This document shows positions 45,004-56,689 of a stretch of 64,000 bases of DNA, piece after piece. A model generated the notes under the pieces. The model was not told the DNA's origin, made no database searches, and saw only the letters and a program-made list of their open reading frames with translations. The stretch's first letter is position 1; every line of letters begins with the position of its first letter. This DNA is from Adiantum capillus-veneris (Eukaryota; Streptophyta; Polypodiopsida; Polypodiales; Pteridaceae), in NCBI GenBank assembly GCA_014529385.2, contig CM043958.1, positions 74,889,169-74,953,168 on the forward strand, read 5' to 3'. A program made the position numbers and the translations under genes.

Positions 45004-45483
45004 TCAATGGAGGCTGTCGCGCATCTTCAAAACAGACTCATACCATGCATGCTGGGCCACTAATGTAGGGCCAAATATATCTGTGTCGATGGTGAAGAAG
45101 CTGTTGTAGAAGGCTTCTTCAAATGCTTGGAGGTATGAGGGAAAGAACATTATTCTTTGGTAGATGGCATGTATCACCTCATGGGAAGGTTGAGCAGATA
45201 GTTCATAAGCATATCTATAAGTCTCTTGGAAGAAGAATATGTTGTTTGTGGCTTGTCTAGGTTTGAAGACCTCAAAGATTGCCAGAAGTGTTTTACATAT
45301 CTTCCCGAGCATAATGCAAGAGAATCCAGGCGATCCAGTGAACAATTTAATGGCGCCCGTTAAAGTTTTCACCATGTATTGCTCGCTCATTCTCTCGCCT
45401 GCCTTCAAGCCTGGCAGCTTCCGATAGTTGAGCCACGTGGGGTGGCTTCTCTTAAGCAATTCATGCTCCTTCCATGTCCGCAT
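45004..45483 (-). CDS. C-terminal domain of the large 3' protein
   Basis: A 159-codon open frame: HPTWLNYRKLPGLKAGERMS, YMVKTLTGAIKLFTGSPGFS, CKTLLAIFEVFKPRQATNNIFFFQETYRYAYEL, VIHAIYQRIMFFPSYLQAFEEAFYNSFFTIDTDIFGPTLVAQHAWYESVLKMRDSL. Matches 29400-29842 with most residues identical or similar, and ends 40 bp from the polypurine tract. The internal Met is not the true start; it follows the coiled coil after a frameshift. No family recognised; helical and aromatic-rich, no membrane segment. Confidence 0.65.
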   Translation of the reverse strand: MRTWKEHELLKRSHPTWLNYRKLPGLKAGERMSEQYMVKTLTGAIKLFTGSPGFSCIMLGKICKTLLAIFEVFKPRQATNNIFFFQETYRYAYELSAQPSHEVIHAIYQRIMFFPSYLQAFEEAFYNSFFTIDTDIFGPTLVAQHAWYESVLKMRDSLH

Positions 45484-47134
45484 CCTTGGTAGAGGGCAAA
45501 AGCTGAGTTTGCTCGTCTCTGATCATTTTAGGTGCCTCTACCAAATGTACTAAATACTGTGGGTATTTAGTGAGCCATGCCTTCCTCCATCTTGGTTGAG
45601 AGTCTACAATGAGTCTAACTTCTTTTGGTTTGGTGATGTCTTCATTGTACAGCGGCACTATGGGCTCCTCTTTAATCCTGTTGTTGATTGTAGCAGCCTC
45701 GTATTTTAGTAGAGGATAGGGGAGAGAGGGTTGCATCCGTTCATGTCGAATGACATTTGCATCTAATTTTTGAATGGTCATTGACTTCAATATCCTCTAC
45801 TCCCACTGCATTGCTTCTTTGGCAGTGTCTTTTATGGCTACTTCTATTGCTTTCTGTAGATTGTCTTCTTCTTCTTGTGTCAGATCTCAGCGCTCTTGTA
45901 ATGATCCCTGAGGAATGTCCTCTTGTATTTTTGTGTCAACCGGATCTGACACATTCTCTATATCAATTCCTTCCATAGAAACCAGTCCATGACTTTGTTG
46001 ATGTTCTTCACTTGTTTGGCTCTCAAGTTCGTCCAGCTGCTTCTGTATATTGTCTTTTTCTATTTGAGCTTGTTATGTCATGGATACTAATAGGTCATTG
46101 AGTTCTACATTGACTCTATCAGCTTCTTCTAGCTTCTGTTTTACCTCATCCTTCTCTATCTGCAGCGTCTGTGTATTATCTTCTAGTCTTTTTTGAAGCT
46201 TCATCAATTTTGCTTTCAATGATTTGTTCTCATCTTCCAGTCTACTTTGTATCACCATTGATCCCTTTGCCAACATCACTCTCTACCTTTTTTCAAGCGT
46301 CATCTCTTTTTGAAGTTCTATCATTTGTTCTTCAAACGCATCTCTATCCTGGCTAGTGCTAGTTGCAGCTGCATCCCTTGCTCTGCTTGGAGATGCTCTC
46401 AACCTCTGAATTGTTTGCTCTTTTACTTTGATTTGATCCTTGAGTTCAATTACCTCATCTTGGCTAGCTTCATATGATATTTCATCCTTGTCCTTAGCCT
46501 CTTTCAAGCTCCACACCTTTTTTGACTCTTCCTCCAACTGTAGGGTTAGCTCATCCCTTTCCTTCTCGGCTTCAGAAAGAGCATTGTTGACTTTTTGATA
46601 TTCTTCTTCAAAGTTTAGCAGCTTCTGATTGATTTCCCGCCTTTGATTTTCTAACTCTTGACATTTCTATAGTGTTGCTTCTAATTTAGCTTGCATCTGT
46701 GCTTGGCCATGCATCTGCTCCCGGTTTTGCTTCTGAAGTGTTTCCACTTCAACTTTCACATTTTCTTCACTCAACCTCAACCCTTTATATTCCATTTCTT
46801 TGGCCATTGATCTGGCTCTCAATCCTTGCAGTCTATGTATCACTTCTTCCCAGTCTTCCGCTTGTGGTTGCAAATCCATGGTATCTATGGCATTCTCCTT
46901 TAGCTCCACCAAACTAGAGCTCAACGTGTATTCTTCTGGTTTAGGGGTTGATAATTGAAAAGCCGTATGAGCTGCCTCCTCTCGGGTGTATCCAGCAGCT
47001 AGCAGATCGAGGAATATTCCATAATTTCTTGCGTCCGGATCTTGCTTCTCAGGCTTTGGTTCAAATTCGGCCTTCTGCTCTTTCTCTTTGTTCTCCTCTT
47101 TCTTGGAGTCTTGTTGCTTCTCAGATTTATTCAA
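45461..47134 (-). pseudogene. coiled-coil region of the large 3' protein
   Basis: Open pieces in one frame (47134-46667, 46537-46283, 46279-46073, 45790-45461) separated by stops. Begins Lys/Glu/Gln-rich, then FLDLLAAGYTREEAAHTAFQLS (the UBA-like helix pair of the plus copy), then heptad-rich sequence (MLAKGSMVIQSRLEDENKSL, VKQKLEEADRVNVELNDLLV) and YPLLKYEAATINNRIKEEP near the end. Same order as 27890-29293, so the long coiled coil is a conserved feature of the family. Confidence 0.7.
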
Positions 47135-48501
47135 CTCTCGGTTTGTCGAGGTTGAGGAGGACTAGGAGGAGGTGGTGATGGTGGAAGACTTGACTCGCGG
47201 CTTGATGGTGGTGTTGGTAGCTTCTTTTTGAAGTCTCTATCAGTTTTTGTTTTTCTTTCTCGCTCTTCACCTTCCTGCTCTTCTAGCAGCTGCCGCCTCA
47301 CATCATCAACCTCTTCTTCGGTAAAAGGTATGACTGGAATATTCTCAGACGCCGCATCTAGGATCTCAAAATTCTTTATGTAATCTTCGAAGCAATCCCT
47401 ATTTGTCCTTCGAGAAGATCCAGACATGGCCTCAAGTGAGGGCTTCCATAATTCGTTTAGATCTCTTTTAAGCATCCGTTGGGCTCTGAAACTCTCCATC
47501 AACCTCTCTAGCCGAGCAGCCTTCTAGGATTTGGTCTCTTTTGCTCGTATCTAAAGAGTAGCTTTCTTTCCTTTCTTTGACTGAGTTGGCTCTTCTTCTA
47601 CTGTCTCTAGCCTTCTCTTCAGTCTGGTGGTTACCCTGGGAGCTATAGGTTGCTCCTCTTTCTTGTCCTCTGTCAGCTTCAACCATTCATTCTGTGATGG
47701 AGAAAGAGTCCACTGGCCTTTAGCATGTAGAGCTTCACATATCACCTTTGTGAGCATCTGCCCTGTTGCAATATATGTAGGGTTCTATGTTCCCATCCTC
47801 ACAATGTTGTACTGCAGGTATGCCGCATACTCTATCTCTCCTGGGCTGCTTGTCTTCATTGCCCATGTGAATGTTGTTCCAATTGCTGTAGGTGGCACAG
47901 TGTACTTTTGAGGCCTCTTGTTGAAAATATGGAAATATTGGTTGTAAAGTTGGCACATGGTTGCCACCATTGGATCTACAATATCGTCGAAGGTGTAGTT
48001 ATTTTTAGTTTCTTTGTATACCTTCACCTCTTCTCGCCTCTTGTTGACACTGTCTCCTGCATTAGAGAGGTTTAAGACATTTGCGACCACCTCTGGCGCG
48101 ATGACAATCACTCTGTTCTTTCCTTGCAGGTCTATCACTTTGGCTATGTCATTTTCCTTGATTGTGGTGACAAATTCCTGGACTCTCTGAATTTCAATTC
48201 CTGCTGGCAAAGCCTCAAAATAATTGTGTAAGTCCAGCTTTTCCAAGATAGACACTATTTTTGTCTTTCTCGTGAAGTAATTGAGTACCTGTGGTATCAT
48301 TGGCAGCTCTATGGCATTGCCTTCTGTGTCCTTGAATAGGCCTTGGTATATCCTGAGGTCGTTTGCTTCCAGTAAGTTGCTTTGTAACCAAGTGGTAGTG
48401 GGCTTTATGGTTCATGTTGGTATTATAAATGGCTCCACCTCATCTAGGTAATCCTTGTTGGTCATTCTTTTCTTCTTTGTTGGCAACTTAGCGGCTGCCA
48501 T
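47113..48501 (-). pseudogene. large 3' protein, N-terminal domain
   Basis: ATG at 48501-48499 starts MAAAKLPTKKKRMTNKDYLDEVEPF, matching the plus copy at 26388. A TGA follows at codon 30. The conserved domain LEKLDLHNYFEALPAG, VQEFVTTI, VIAPEVVANVLNLSN, YTFDDIVDPMVATMCQLYNQYF, TTFTWAMKT is open (48300-47785); after stops it resumes with ARVTTRLKRRLET-like sequence and FEDYIKNFEILDAA, then PPSPPPPSPP and a TGA at the linker. Transposase_32-like resemblance is tentative, as for the plus copy. Confidence 0.62.
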
Positions 48502-48667
48502 GGATCCTGTTGCACTCAGTAGTCCAAAGTTAGTGTTCTTTACAGATTAGCTGATAAACTGAGTTTTAACTATCCAATTGACTTGAAAATTGAAACATGA
48601 GCTCAAGAGGGACTAAGGATGCCCTGCAAATGAAAACAGTAGGAATTGTGCTTCAAAATAAGCGCGA

Positions 48668-49545
48668 AGACATCCTACATGTAGGATGTCTTTTTCCATA
48701 GAATGACTTGAAACTTGTCATGATGATAGCCTATGACCTGTGCATCACAGCTATGTGCTTGGATTTTCATTTAGACACCAAAAAGTGAAATTTTGGACTA
48801 TTTTAGGCTTTTGGTGCACAAATGAGTAGGATTTCCAGTAATGATGAGCAAATGTTATCCAAATGACTTGAAAATTGGTATGTAGGCTTCTTGTAGCATG
48901 TTCATCCCATTTATGCTATCAAACTTTGCTCATTAGGTCAATATGACTCTGGAGACATACTATGCGTAGGATGTCTTTTTGCTCAGAATTGCATGAAACT
49001 TGTCAGTATGATAGGGCATAGCCTGTGGATCATCACCATGGTCTTAGATTTGAATTTGGATAAGTTTTGAGGGTAGGAAGACCACTTCTGGTATTTGGGA
49101 ATCTGAAAAGTCCATCTATGGGGGTATGAGGCCAAAAAGTGATTTGATTGGCTGAAAACTTGGTGGGTGGGCTTGTATGAATGTGATAAATATGTATGAA
49201 GATTAAAAAATCCATCTGGAGGCCATTCCAAGCTTAGAGACATACTATGCATAGGATGTCTTTTTCATGATTTTGAAGATGTGACCTCACAGTTAGCTTT
49301 GACATGGTGGGAAGAGTGTGTGGTTCAAGTTTCACTTGATTTGGATCATTTTTTATAGGTCTATGGCCATTTCTCGCCTCTATGCTCTGACTTTGTGTTT
49401 TTGATGCATAAAAGGTCAAACTTGGTCCAAATGGAATGAAACTTGAATGATTAGATGTAATTGACATGTAGAGGTTGTCTGTATGGATGAATGATGAGTT
49501 GGGTGCCCAAAAGTGGCCTTGAGACATCCTACGTGTAGTATGTCT
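48668..49545. repeat. 24-bp palindrome array, four copies, 285-bp period
   Basis: Copies at 48668-48691, 48953-48976, 49238-49261 and 49522-49545: spacing 285, 285, 284. The first is perfect with centre CATG. The next two have a damaged left arm (AGACATACTATG) with the right arm intact, and the fourth has one change in the right arm. Repeat spacing is more regular than in the plus copy. Confidence 0.95.
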
Positions 49546-50495
49546 CATGTGCATTTTTTTGGAACAAGTCCTACTACCATGTGCATATGACCTCCTTAAG
49601 TCCCTTTGTGCTTTATTTCAATTTAAAAAATCAAATGGTTAGTTAGAAACTCCCTTCTTGTCTTTCGGAGCCTAGAGGTGATTTCTGACTCTTGGAGCAC
49701 TTTTCCGCGATGAAATTTTTAGATGATGACCAGCATAGCTTCATAAACCCTTGGGGAACTTCGCCATGTGATTCTTGTTGGCTTTGGCTTCACTTGAGCT
49801 TCGTTTGGCGATTTGTTGCTCTGGAATCGCCCATGATTGCATTTGCATTCCTTCGATGATTTGTAGTGGTCTACCACCATAGTACTTGGTTGTTGAAGGC
49901 CTTGGTAAGCCGCTCGTGAAGTTTGGTGGCAAACGGACGTCCCTCTTGGCTGTGAGAGCCAAGTGACGCTTTGCGTTTCCAATGCCATTTCTACAACTTA
50001 GACCTACTTTGGGTCGCCTTTTGGCCATGTGGCCCATGTAGCCTTGTAGAGATCGTCGAGAAGCTCCTATCCATGAGTTTTGGTATCATTAGGGTCACTT
50101 TTGCCGGATTTCCCTCTTTGTGGCCTCTTGCAGGGCTTGAGATGTCAGGGTTTTTTCCGTTGCTTTCTTGACTCCTTTGGGCATCCAAGATTGCTCTCCT
50201 AGGCTAGGGTAAACCTCCGATGAAGTCTTGTTGGTATCGGGTTAGCCGTTAGGTGGTTACCTATGCTCACAGGTCTCTACCCTGCAAACCCCGTTGGAGT
50301 TCTATGCTAGTCTTGGTGACAAAACATCACATATACACGAAGAGCATAAGGTGTTGAGCCTATCTCTCATATCTGGTGGCCGTCGGATGACTATGTGTGG
50401 TGTATCAGCTGCTAGAAGTCCAGCGCGCTCTAGGTGGCTAGAGCTCTCTCTCACAAGTGAATAGTAGAAATGAGCTCTAAGTGGAGTGAAAAAAT

Positions 50496-50505
50496 CTTAT
50501 AATGG
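50496..50505 (-). promoter_or_regulatory. candidate internal TATA box
   Basis: Minus strand CCATTATAAG, same as plus 24401-24410, with conserved neighbours (TTTCATGAAAAGTGGT upstream, AGCTCATT downstream). Confidence 0.35.
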
Positions 50506-51146
50506 GGGTCCCAGAACCACTTTTCATGAAATTTAACATGTGCTCTTAACTTTTCACGAAACGCGATTTAGACTCGAAAAGTTTCCCATTTGGACTCCGT
50601 TTGCCCAGTTTCTGAGAATTTTGATGATTCGGTCAAAATTTGGCCACAGCACGCCTCCTGCTTCGTTCTCATAATTGCATCCCCACTGTACCCTGGGTTG
50701 TTTTATAATCACTGATCATCCCCATCTTTTTTGTTTTTCATTACGTTGGCATTTCACCTGCTTTTTGTATTTTTGAAGTTTTTTTGCCAATAATTAGTAA
50801 AATTAAAAGAAAAATAGCAAAATCAAGCTGAAAAATCCCAATAAACCAAAAAATTCACCTTGACACACTATGTACACTCACATGTATTTTTTTGACCGGA
50901 TTTCTCTGTTTAACTAATATTTGGCTCAAAAAATGGCTATGTTTTCTTATATACACACGCCTATAGGCCTCAATTTGGCGTTTGGCCTTATATATCTGTA
51001 GATTAATGTTGTATAAGGGAATATGTACTTAGGTTAGTTTAGAAAATTTTGCAATCAAACGTAAACCCCAAAAAAATAGTCAAAACATGCCTTTTTTGCT
51101 GCTTTTTACGGTCATCGGGTTCGCATTGAGAATGCCTCCCCCCCTC

Positions 51147-51949
51147 CTAATCTGAGTCCTCCTGGATGACAAGGTATCGCCTCGGTGTATGTACAGTGCA
51201 TGGGTTAAAAATCGTGCTAATGTGCGGCCTTGTAACGTGGCCCTCCCTGATGCATACTCGGTCAATGCATGTTAAAATTAATGCGGTGCGAGAGGAGGGT
51301 ATAAGCAAGATGCTTATTGGCATTCGACGTTGAGGTTTCCTGTTTGTTCTTGGTTTGGTTGACAGATTTTCTTTGCAATTAAAAGTTGTAATTCTGCCGC
51401 TCGTTGTTTGATAGTCTTCTTTGGGAAAGTGGGTTGGTTGGCCGCTACTATAGATATGGTCGTTAAGATCTCCTTGGATGGGAGTGTGTTGTCCGATGTG
51501 GCCATAATCTGTTTCTCTTTTGATTGCCATTTCTAGCTTTGATTTGGATGCATTTGTAGGTTTATGGCCTCTTCTTTGGTTGTTTTTGTGGTTCTTCTGA
51601 TCGGCACCCACATAGATCGATTTGCCGATGTCGGATTTAGTGATTGTCTGACTGCTTGTGTTGCTTGTATTGAAGGGAGTTCCTGTAGCATCGCTTTGGG
51701 GATCCAAATGTGTGTCTCATGTAGTTGGTGATTGAGCATGTTTTTTGATATCGAGATCTGTTTTATGGCCTTGTTCGGTGTTTTTCTAACATTGTTAATC
51801 AGAGGTCGTCTGCTATTGCACTGTGGTGTGTAGGCTCGTTCACTTCCATCCTTCTGTACTCATACCTGTCGTTTGTGTATCGATGACCTTGATCTATTCA
51901 TTGTCACCTGTGGTGTCTCATTTTTTGATTGAGTACGGTGGGCGGTTTC
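51147..51949 (-). pseudogene. Trp-Pro repeat protein
   Basis: Fragments in two or three frames: ETHIWIPKAMLQELPSIQAT, NRSMWVPIRRTTK, then FPKKTIKQRAAELQLLIAKK near the C-terminus, ending NLNVECQ at a TAA. The plus copy (22724-23572) is open and shares the HIWIPK, MWMPI and C-terminal motifs. Compared with it, this copy has lost some repeats or they have drifted out of recognition. Confidence 0.5.
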
Positions 51950-52430
51950 CTAGCTATCCTTCATAGATATCTTTTGTTGGTTAAGTGGCACCCATCTTTT
52001 TTGCTCTTTATCAAGTGATTGTGGCACCATTATCTGGTTCTTCCAGGTTGGACCAGATGCTACCACTTGGTGTTGTTGTGCTTGTTGAATTCTGACCGTA
52101 TTCGAACTCCAATCTATCTGCACATTATACTCTTTCTGCCATGGTTGTCCCAACATCATTGGGTGTAGTGTGCTCGAATCTTCAACCACATAAAACTTGT
52201 GGGGATAAACATATTGATGTATTTGTACAAGAAATATCGTCTAGCCCAACATGCTTAATGAATGTGATGTATTGCTTTCCACCGCTTGTTAAGTAGGATG
52301 GAGTTGTTCTTCAAGCTTGAGCTGTTTATATAATTTGCAAGAAATCAAATTTGCTTGAGCTCCTGAATTAAGAAATGCCATTGATTCAACTTAATTGCTA
52401 CCCACTTTCACTGTGTCTTCTTTAAAATTC
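51950..52430 (-). pseudogene. second retropepsin-like domain, downstream of integrase
   Basis: Minus-strand reading gives ESMAFLNSGAQANLIS near 52390-52340 and HPMMLGQPWQKEYNVQIDW near 52165-52110. The active-site Asp is Asn in this copy (AAT), while the plus copy keeps Asp but has a stop at the Gly. Frame changes lie between the motifs. Confidence 0.58.
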
Positions 52431-52639
52431 GTTAATCGAATAGCATTTATTTGCATCGGTGATCCAATTTGCTGTTGTTGTCGTAGAAGCCTTTTTTTGC
52501 AATGCGTTCTTTTGCTTCTGCTTGTTCTTCTTCTCTTACCCTCTATTTCTCCTTTGTTCGTTGTTTTTTGTGATGGATTTGTTGAAGTATCTCCTGTGTT
52601 AGTGGTAAATGATACTTTTTTAACTAACACCCACTAATC

Positions 52640-53763
52640 CAATTTGGAATTTCTTCACCTTTCAATGTCGCAAGTTTGACGGCTCCGCTTTGTGATAAGT
52701 CACTAATCACAAAGGGTCCCATCCCTCACTTTTTAAGTTTTTTGGCATGTTGCTTCAAAGTGTAAACAAGTACATAATCACCCGTTTTGAACTCTTTCGT
52801 GCGCACGTGCTTGTTGAAAAACTCCTTTTGTCTTCTCTTCTGAGCGTAGATCGAAGCTACAACTCTCAATCAAAGTTCATCTAGCTTTTCAAGTTCATCT
52901 ATTCTTGAAGAGATTTCATGGCCTCTCCATTCTAAGCGTTTTGCCACTCGTAGAGTTGGAATTAAAAACTCTATGGGTAATATAGCGTTTAGACCAAACA
53001 CCATGTTGTACGATGTTGTTCTAATCGATGTTTTATAAGCTACCTTGTATGCCCATAGTGTTGAGTGTAATTGTTGATCCCAGTCTGCCCTTGATTCTAA
53101 TACAATTTTAGTCAAAACAATGCATAGGGTTTTATTTGTGGCCTCGGCTTGTCCATTTGCTTGTGGATGATATGGAGCAGATTTTTTATGGATGACCATG
53201 AATTCCTCTAACAGGTATTCAATGACTTCATTAAGAAAATGTGTTCCTCAATCACTGACAATTTCTATTGGTAATCCGTACTGTACAAAGACATTCTCAT
53301 ACAAAAATTGTGCAGTGGTCCTTGTATCTGGTTTTTGTGTGGCTTTGGCTTCAACCCATTTTGTGAGATAGTTCGTAGCCACAATGATATATTGGGTATG
53401 GGTGCGATACGCAGGGGGTGAAATAGGCCCTACAAAATCAATTCTCCCTTTTGCAAATGCTCGTGCTCCCATCATTGGCCGTAGTGGCATCTCATCTCTT
53501 TTTATCGGCACTTTAGTGCATTGACATGCATCACAACGCTTTACATATTCCTCGGCATCCATGTGCAATGTAGGCCACCATATCCCCGCGGTTAAGACAA
53601 TTTTTGCCGTCTTATCACCTGAAAACTGGCCTCCACTTATTCCTCCATGTATGTGTTCTAGAATCAACAGGTATTCACTTTCACTTGCACAGATTCTAAG
53701 TTGATTGTCCTTTTCTCGGTTGTAGAGTTGATTTTCAATTAAATTAAAGTCTCGAGCCTCCAA
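52640..53763 (-). pseudogene. integrase of the giant element
   Basis: Zinc-binding module: EHIHGGISGGQFSGDKTAK, IWWPTLHMDAEEYVKRCDACQ (second His appears as Gln). Core: GRIDFVGPISPPAYRTHTQYIIVATNYLTKWVEA with the first catalytic Asp; GLPIEIVSD with the second, followed by a TGA; SAPYHPQANGQAEATNKTL with the Glu (52870-53199). C-terminal part MVFGLNAILPIEFLIPTLRV. Stops and shifts separate them. Canonical DDE spacing is recognisable, so an active ancestor had a normal integrase. Confidence 0.88.
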
Positions 53764-53778
53764 CTCTATAGCCCTTTG

Positions 53779-54120
53779 TCATGCTTTTGTTATGTTTTTA
53801 GGAAATGTCCTTGTTGTTAAGAACTCAATTATATATTGACACCATGCAGGTGCAATGGTTACTTGAAACAATGTCACGTGATCCATCGGTCGTTTGGCAC
53901 TACATATAGTACAACTGTTAACATAAGCATGTGTGTAAGCATACATAGTTGGCCAATAAACTCCTAAGTGTTTCAATCTTTGGTGTGTTTTCATTGTTGA
54001 ACAATGAAATGCGCAGTCTTGGACATGTGCTTCCTCAAGATAACACTCGAATTCCTCTGGATTTATACATAATCGTAGAATTTGGTCCGAGCCTAGATGG
54101 TACATTCGTCCCGCAATCAA
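53779..54120 (-). pseudogene. additional H2C2-like zinc-binding module before integrase
   Basis: A 113-codon frame: ECYLEEAHVQDCAFHCSTMKTHQRLKHLGVYWPTMYAYTHAYVNSCTIC. It has the His...His...YWPTM...Cys-x-x-Cys layout of an integrase zinc-binding domain. A second, more typical module follows at 53690-53560. Could be a duplicated domain or the N-terminal part of an older integrase fused to a newer one. Confidence 0.5.
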
Positions 54121-54138
54121 TTGAAAGTTTTTTGTTTG

Positions 54139-54740
54139 TCAAAATGTTTGTTGTTTGGATCCCTCTTTCTCTCTATCAAATCTACCTCTAGAGGAAAGAA
54201 TGGTAACAATTTCTTGAGAGCATTTGGGTATCATTTCAATATTGAAAAGATAAGCATCAGGTATGTCATCATCTACTCCTTCGGGAGGTTTCCCATTTTG
54301 TAGCCTTGAAAGATGATCCGCTCGTAGATGAGTTTTACCTTTTTTTACTACCACTGTGAAGTCAAACTCTAGCAATATAATAAACCAACGTACGATTCTC
54401 CTAGTATTGCATGGTTTATTTACTAGATACAGAAGAGCTTGATGATCTCTGAAGAACACAAATTTGCTTGCAAGAAGATAATGCCGAAATTTCTTTATAG
54501 CATATGTCATTCCTAATCCCTCTCTTTCAATGGTGGTATAGTTCTTTTCTGCACTATTTAGTTATAGGCTCGCATAACAAACTGGGAAATCCATTGTTCC
54601 GTCTCCAGGTTGATCCAGAATACTCCCAATTGCGTATGCAGAGGCATCAATGTGAACATGGAATATCTTTTCCCAATCTGGTGCTTTAAGTACAGGTGCT
54701 CATACAAGGTTTTCCTTAAGCTTTTTGAATAAAGTTTCAC
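54139..54740 (-). pseudogene. RNase H of the giant element
   Basis: First part (about 54735-54540) reads CETLFKKLKENL, APVLKAPDWEKIFHVHIDASAYAIG, MDFPVCYASL; second part from 54510 reads MTYAIKKFRHYLLASKFVFFRDHQALLYLVNK, FDFTVVVKKGKTHLRADHLSRL. Catalytic Asp (DASAYAIG), Glu (IEREGLGMTYAI) and Asp (RDHQAL) are in place. Frame changes between them. Confidence 0.85.
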
Positions 54741-54789
54741 ACTCCTCAATCCAGTCGAAACTGACTAATAAGCGATATAGTGGTTGTGC

Positions 54790-55959
54790 AATGATCGCAT
54801 ACATATATATAAATCTTCAATAATATTCGCAGTGTCCCATGAAAGATTGTACTTGTTTGGCGTTAGTAGGCCTGGGAAAGTCTACTATGACTCTAATTTT
54901 GTCTAGGTCAATAGTTATGCCATTTCTTGAGACAATACGTCCTAAGATGCGGCCTTGCTTTATCATAAAAATGCACTTTTCTGGGTTGAGACAGATTCGA
55001 TATATTCTGCACTTCTCAAATACCTTTTGTAAATGGTCAATGTGTTCTTTTCGAATAAGAGAGTGGACACAAAAATCATCCATATATATTTCTAAGAATA
55101 TTCTTAGGTATTCTTTGAATGCATGAGTCATTAACCTTTGGAAGGTGGTTGGGGCATTAGTTAAGCCAAAAGGCATAACTCTATTCGCATATATTCCCCA
55201 TTCTGTGACAATTGCTGTTTTATGTTGATCCTCTATTTCTATTGCCAATTGGTTGTACCCCGAAAACCCATCCAGAAATGAATAGGCCCGTTTTCCCGCT
55301 ACCCTCTCAAGTACATGTTCTGTGATTGGCAAGGGATAATTATCCCTTATTGTTGATGCGTTTACCTTTTTGAGGTTCACACACACATGCAACTTTCCAT
55401 TCTTTTTGGGGACAACCACAATGGGTGACACCCAATCTGTATGTTCGTTTTCATAGATGAATTCAACATCCATCAGCTTGTCAACCTCTTCCTTGATTTT
55501 TTTAGCAAATGTGTCATTATATGTGTAAGGACGTTGTTTTCTTGGTTTGGCATCTGACTTTAATGGAATTGTATGTTGGCATATCGATGGATCAACTGCC
55601 TTGAGGTCTTTGTAAGACCATGCAAATACATCTTTATACTTCTGGAGAAGCTTTGTTAGCATTGCTTCTTCCTCAGGACCTAAGTCAGTTGCTATATAGA
55701 CAGGCTGAGGCTCTTCACCTAGCGCAGGGACGTCAATTTGTTTTGCATTTTCTGGCCCATCGTAAGATTCCTGGTTTATTCTTTCCCTTATTGGTGGTGT
55801 CATTATGATTTTTCTGTCTTGGATGGTGAATTTTTGATAGTGGGATGGTACGTCCATGTTTTCCTTTTTTGAGTCCTCCTTACCTTCACTTTCTGCCTCA
55901 GTATTCCATACCTCTCGTAACGACCATTTAAGTTCTTGATATTTCTTCTTACGCTCCAT
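54790..55959 (-). CDS. reverse transcriptase of the giant element
   Basis: A 380-codon open frame. After ~90 residues of linker it has AMLTKLLQKYKDVFAWSYKDL, CQHTIPLKSDAKPRKQRPY, EVDKLMDVEFIYENEHTDWVSPIVVVPKKNGKLHVCVNLKKVNAST, DNYPLPITEHVLERVAGKRAYSFLDGFSGYNQLAI, TAIVTEWGIYANRVMPFGLTNAPTTFQRLM, and EIYMDDFCVHSL with the YMDD catalytic box, then RILGRIVSRNGI. All seven fingers-palm blocks are present. It ends at MGHCEYY with a stop where the thumb and RNase H continue. The best preserved coding block of this element. Confidence 0.92.
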
Positions 55960-56634
55960 TTTGATCCACTTGGGATTTTTTGTTTTTTCACGTTTTGATT
56001 GTTAAGGTCTTCTTGATTTTGTTTTCGTATTAGTTTTATGTGCTTGTTATATGTTCTCATGTGTCCTTTCTCTTCGAACTCTTGAGAACCTCCCTGATAG
56101 TTTGTCTTTTACACAATCCTCTGCCTTGACTAGCATTGGATAGTGACTTTTATCTTTTATCGTGGGCATCGGGTTTTCTCTAACCTTGTTTTTTGCTCTT
56201 TTTTTTCTATAGCGTTCCTGGCCTCTAGGGTGTTGATTTGCAAAATCATAAAACTTGATACCTGCGGTTGTCTCCCCATGCTTGCTTGAGCTATCTGAAT
56301 ACTCGTTATCTGCATTGTTACTTACTTCCAGATGCGCATAGGAGTTATAAAACTCTTCTTTTTCTGGTGAGTCTACATTTTCATCTCCTACTCGTACAAG
56401 GTTTACCATGTAATAGGGTAGCACATCATAGCCGTCCTTATCGCAAAATTTTGTCGTTGGGTTATCTGTAATGGTACAGACGTCCAACGTTGCTAGTATG
56501 TGTTCCCATTCCCTAGGTTCTAATGCATCTTCGGGAAAAGATTTTGGAATATAATCCTTATCTTCAATAGCTCTTTCAAGGATGCATTCTTCTCTTTTCA
56601 AGCTTCCACAATGTGAAGCTCCACACATCCACAT
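55803..56634 (-). pseudogene. protease-RT linker region of unknown function
   Basis: A 195-codon frame (56634-56047) rich in charged residues: FPEDALEPREWEHILATLDVCTITDNP, DVLPYYMVNLVRVGDENVDSPEKEEFYNSYAHLEVSNN, ending in a basic stretch (RYRKKRAKNKVRENPMP). A further basic frame (56060-55803) overlaps its end. Most gypsy elements have almost no sequence between protease and reverse transcriptase, so ~280 extra residues are unusual. No domain recognised. Confidence 0.5.
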
Positions 56635-56689
56635 CTCTTTTTTTTACCCTAACCATGCTAGGAGTTCAGACTCTGCCAACATAGCCGAA

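Larger units (their letters stand above)
48502..51146 (-). other. noncoding block with palindrome array and promoter-like box
   Basis: Counterpart of 23573-26387. No coding frames. Reading on the minus strand: AT-rich start, CCATTATAAG box (plus 50496-50505), a GC-richer segment, then the palindrome array, ending 167 bp before the 3' protein start. Confidence 0.7.
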
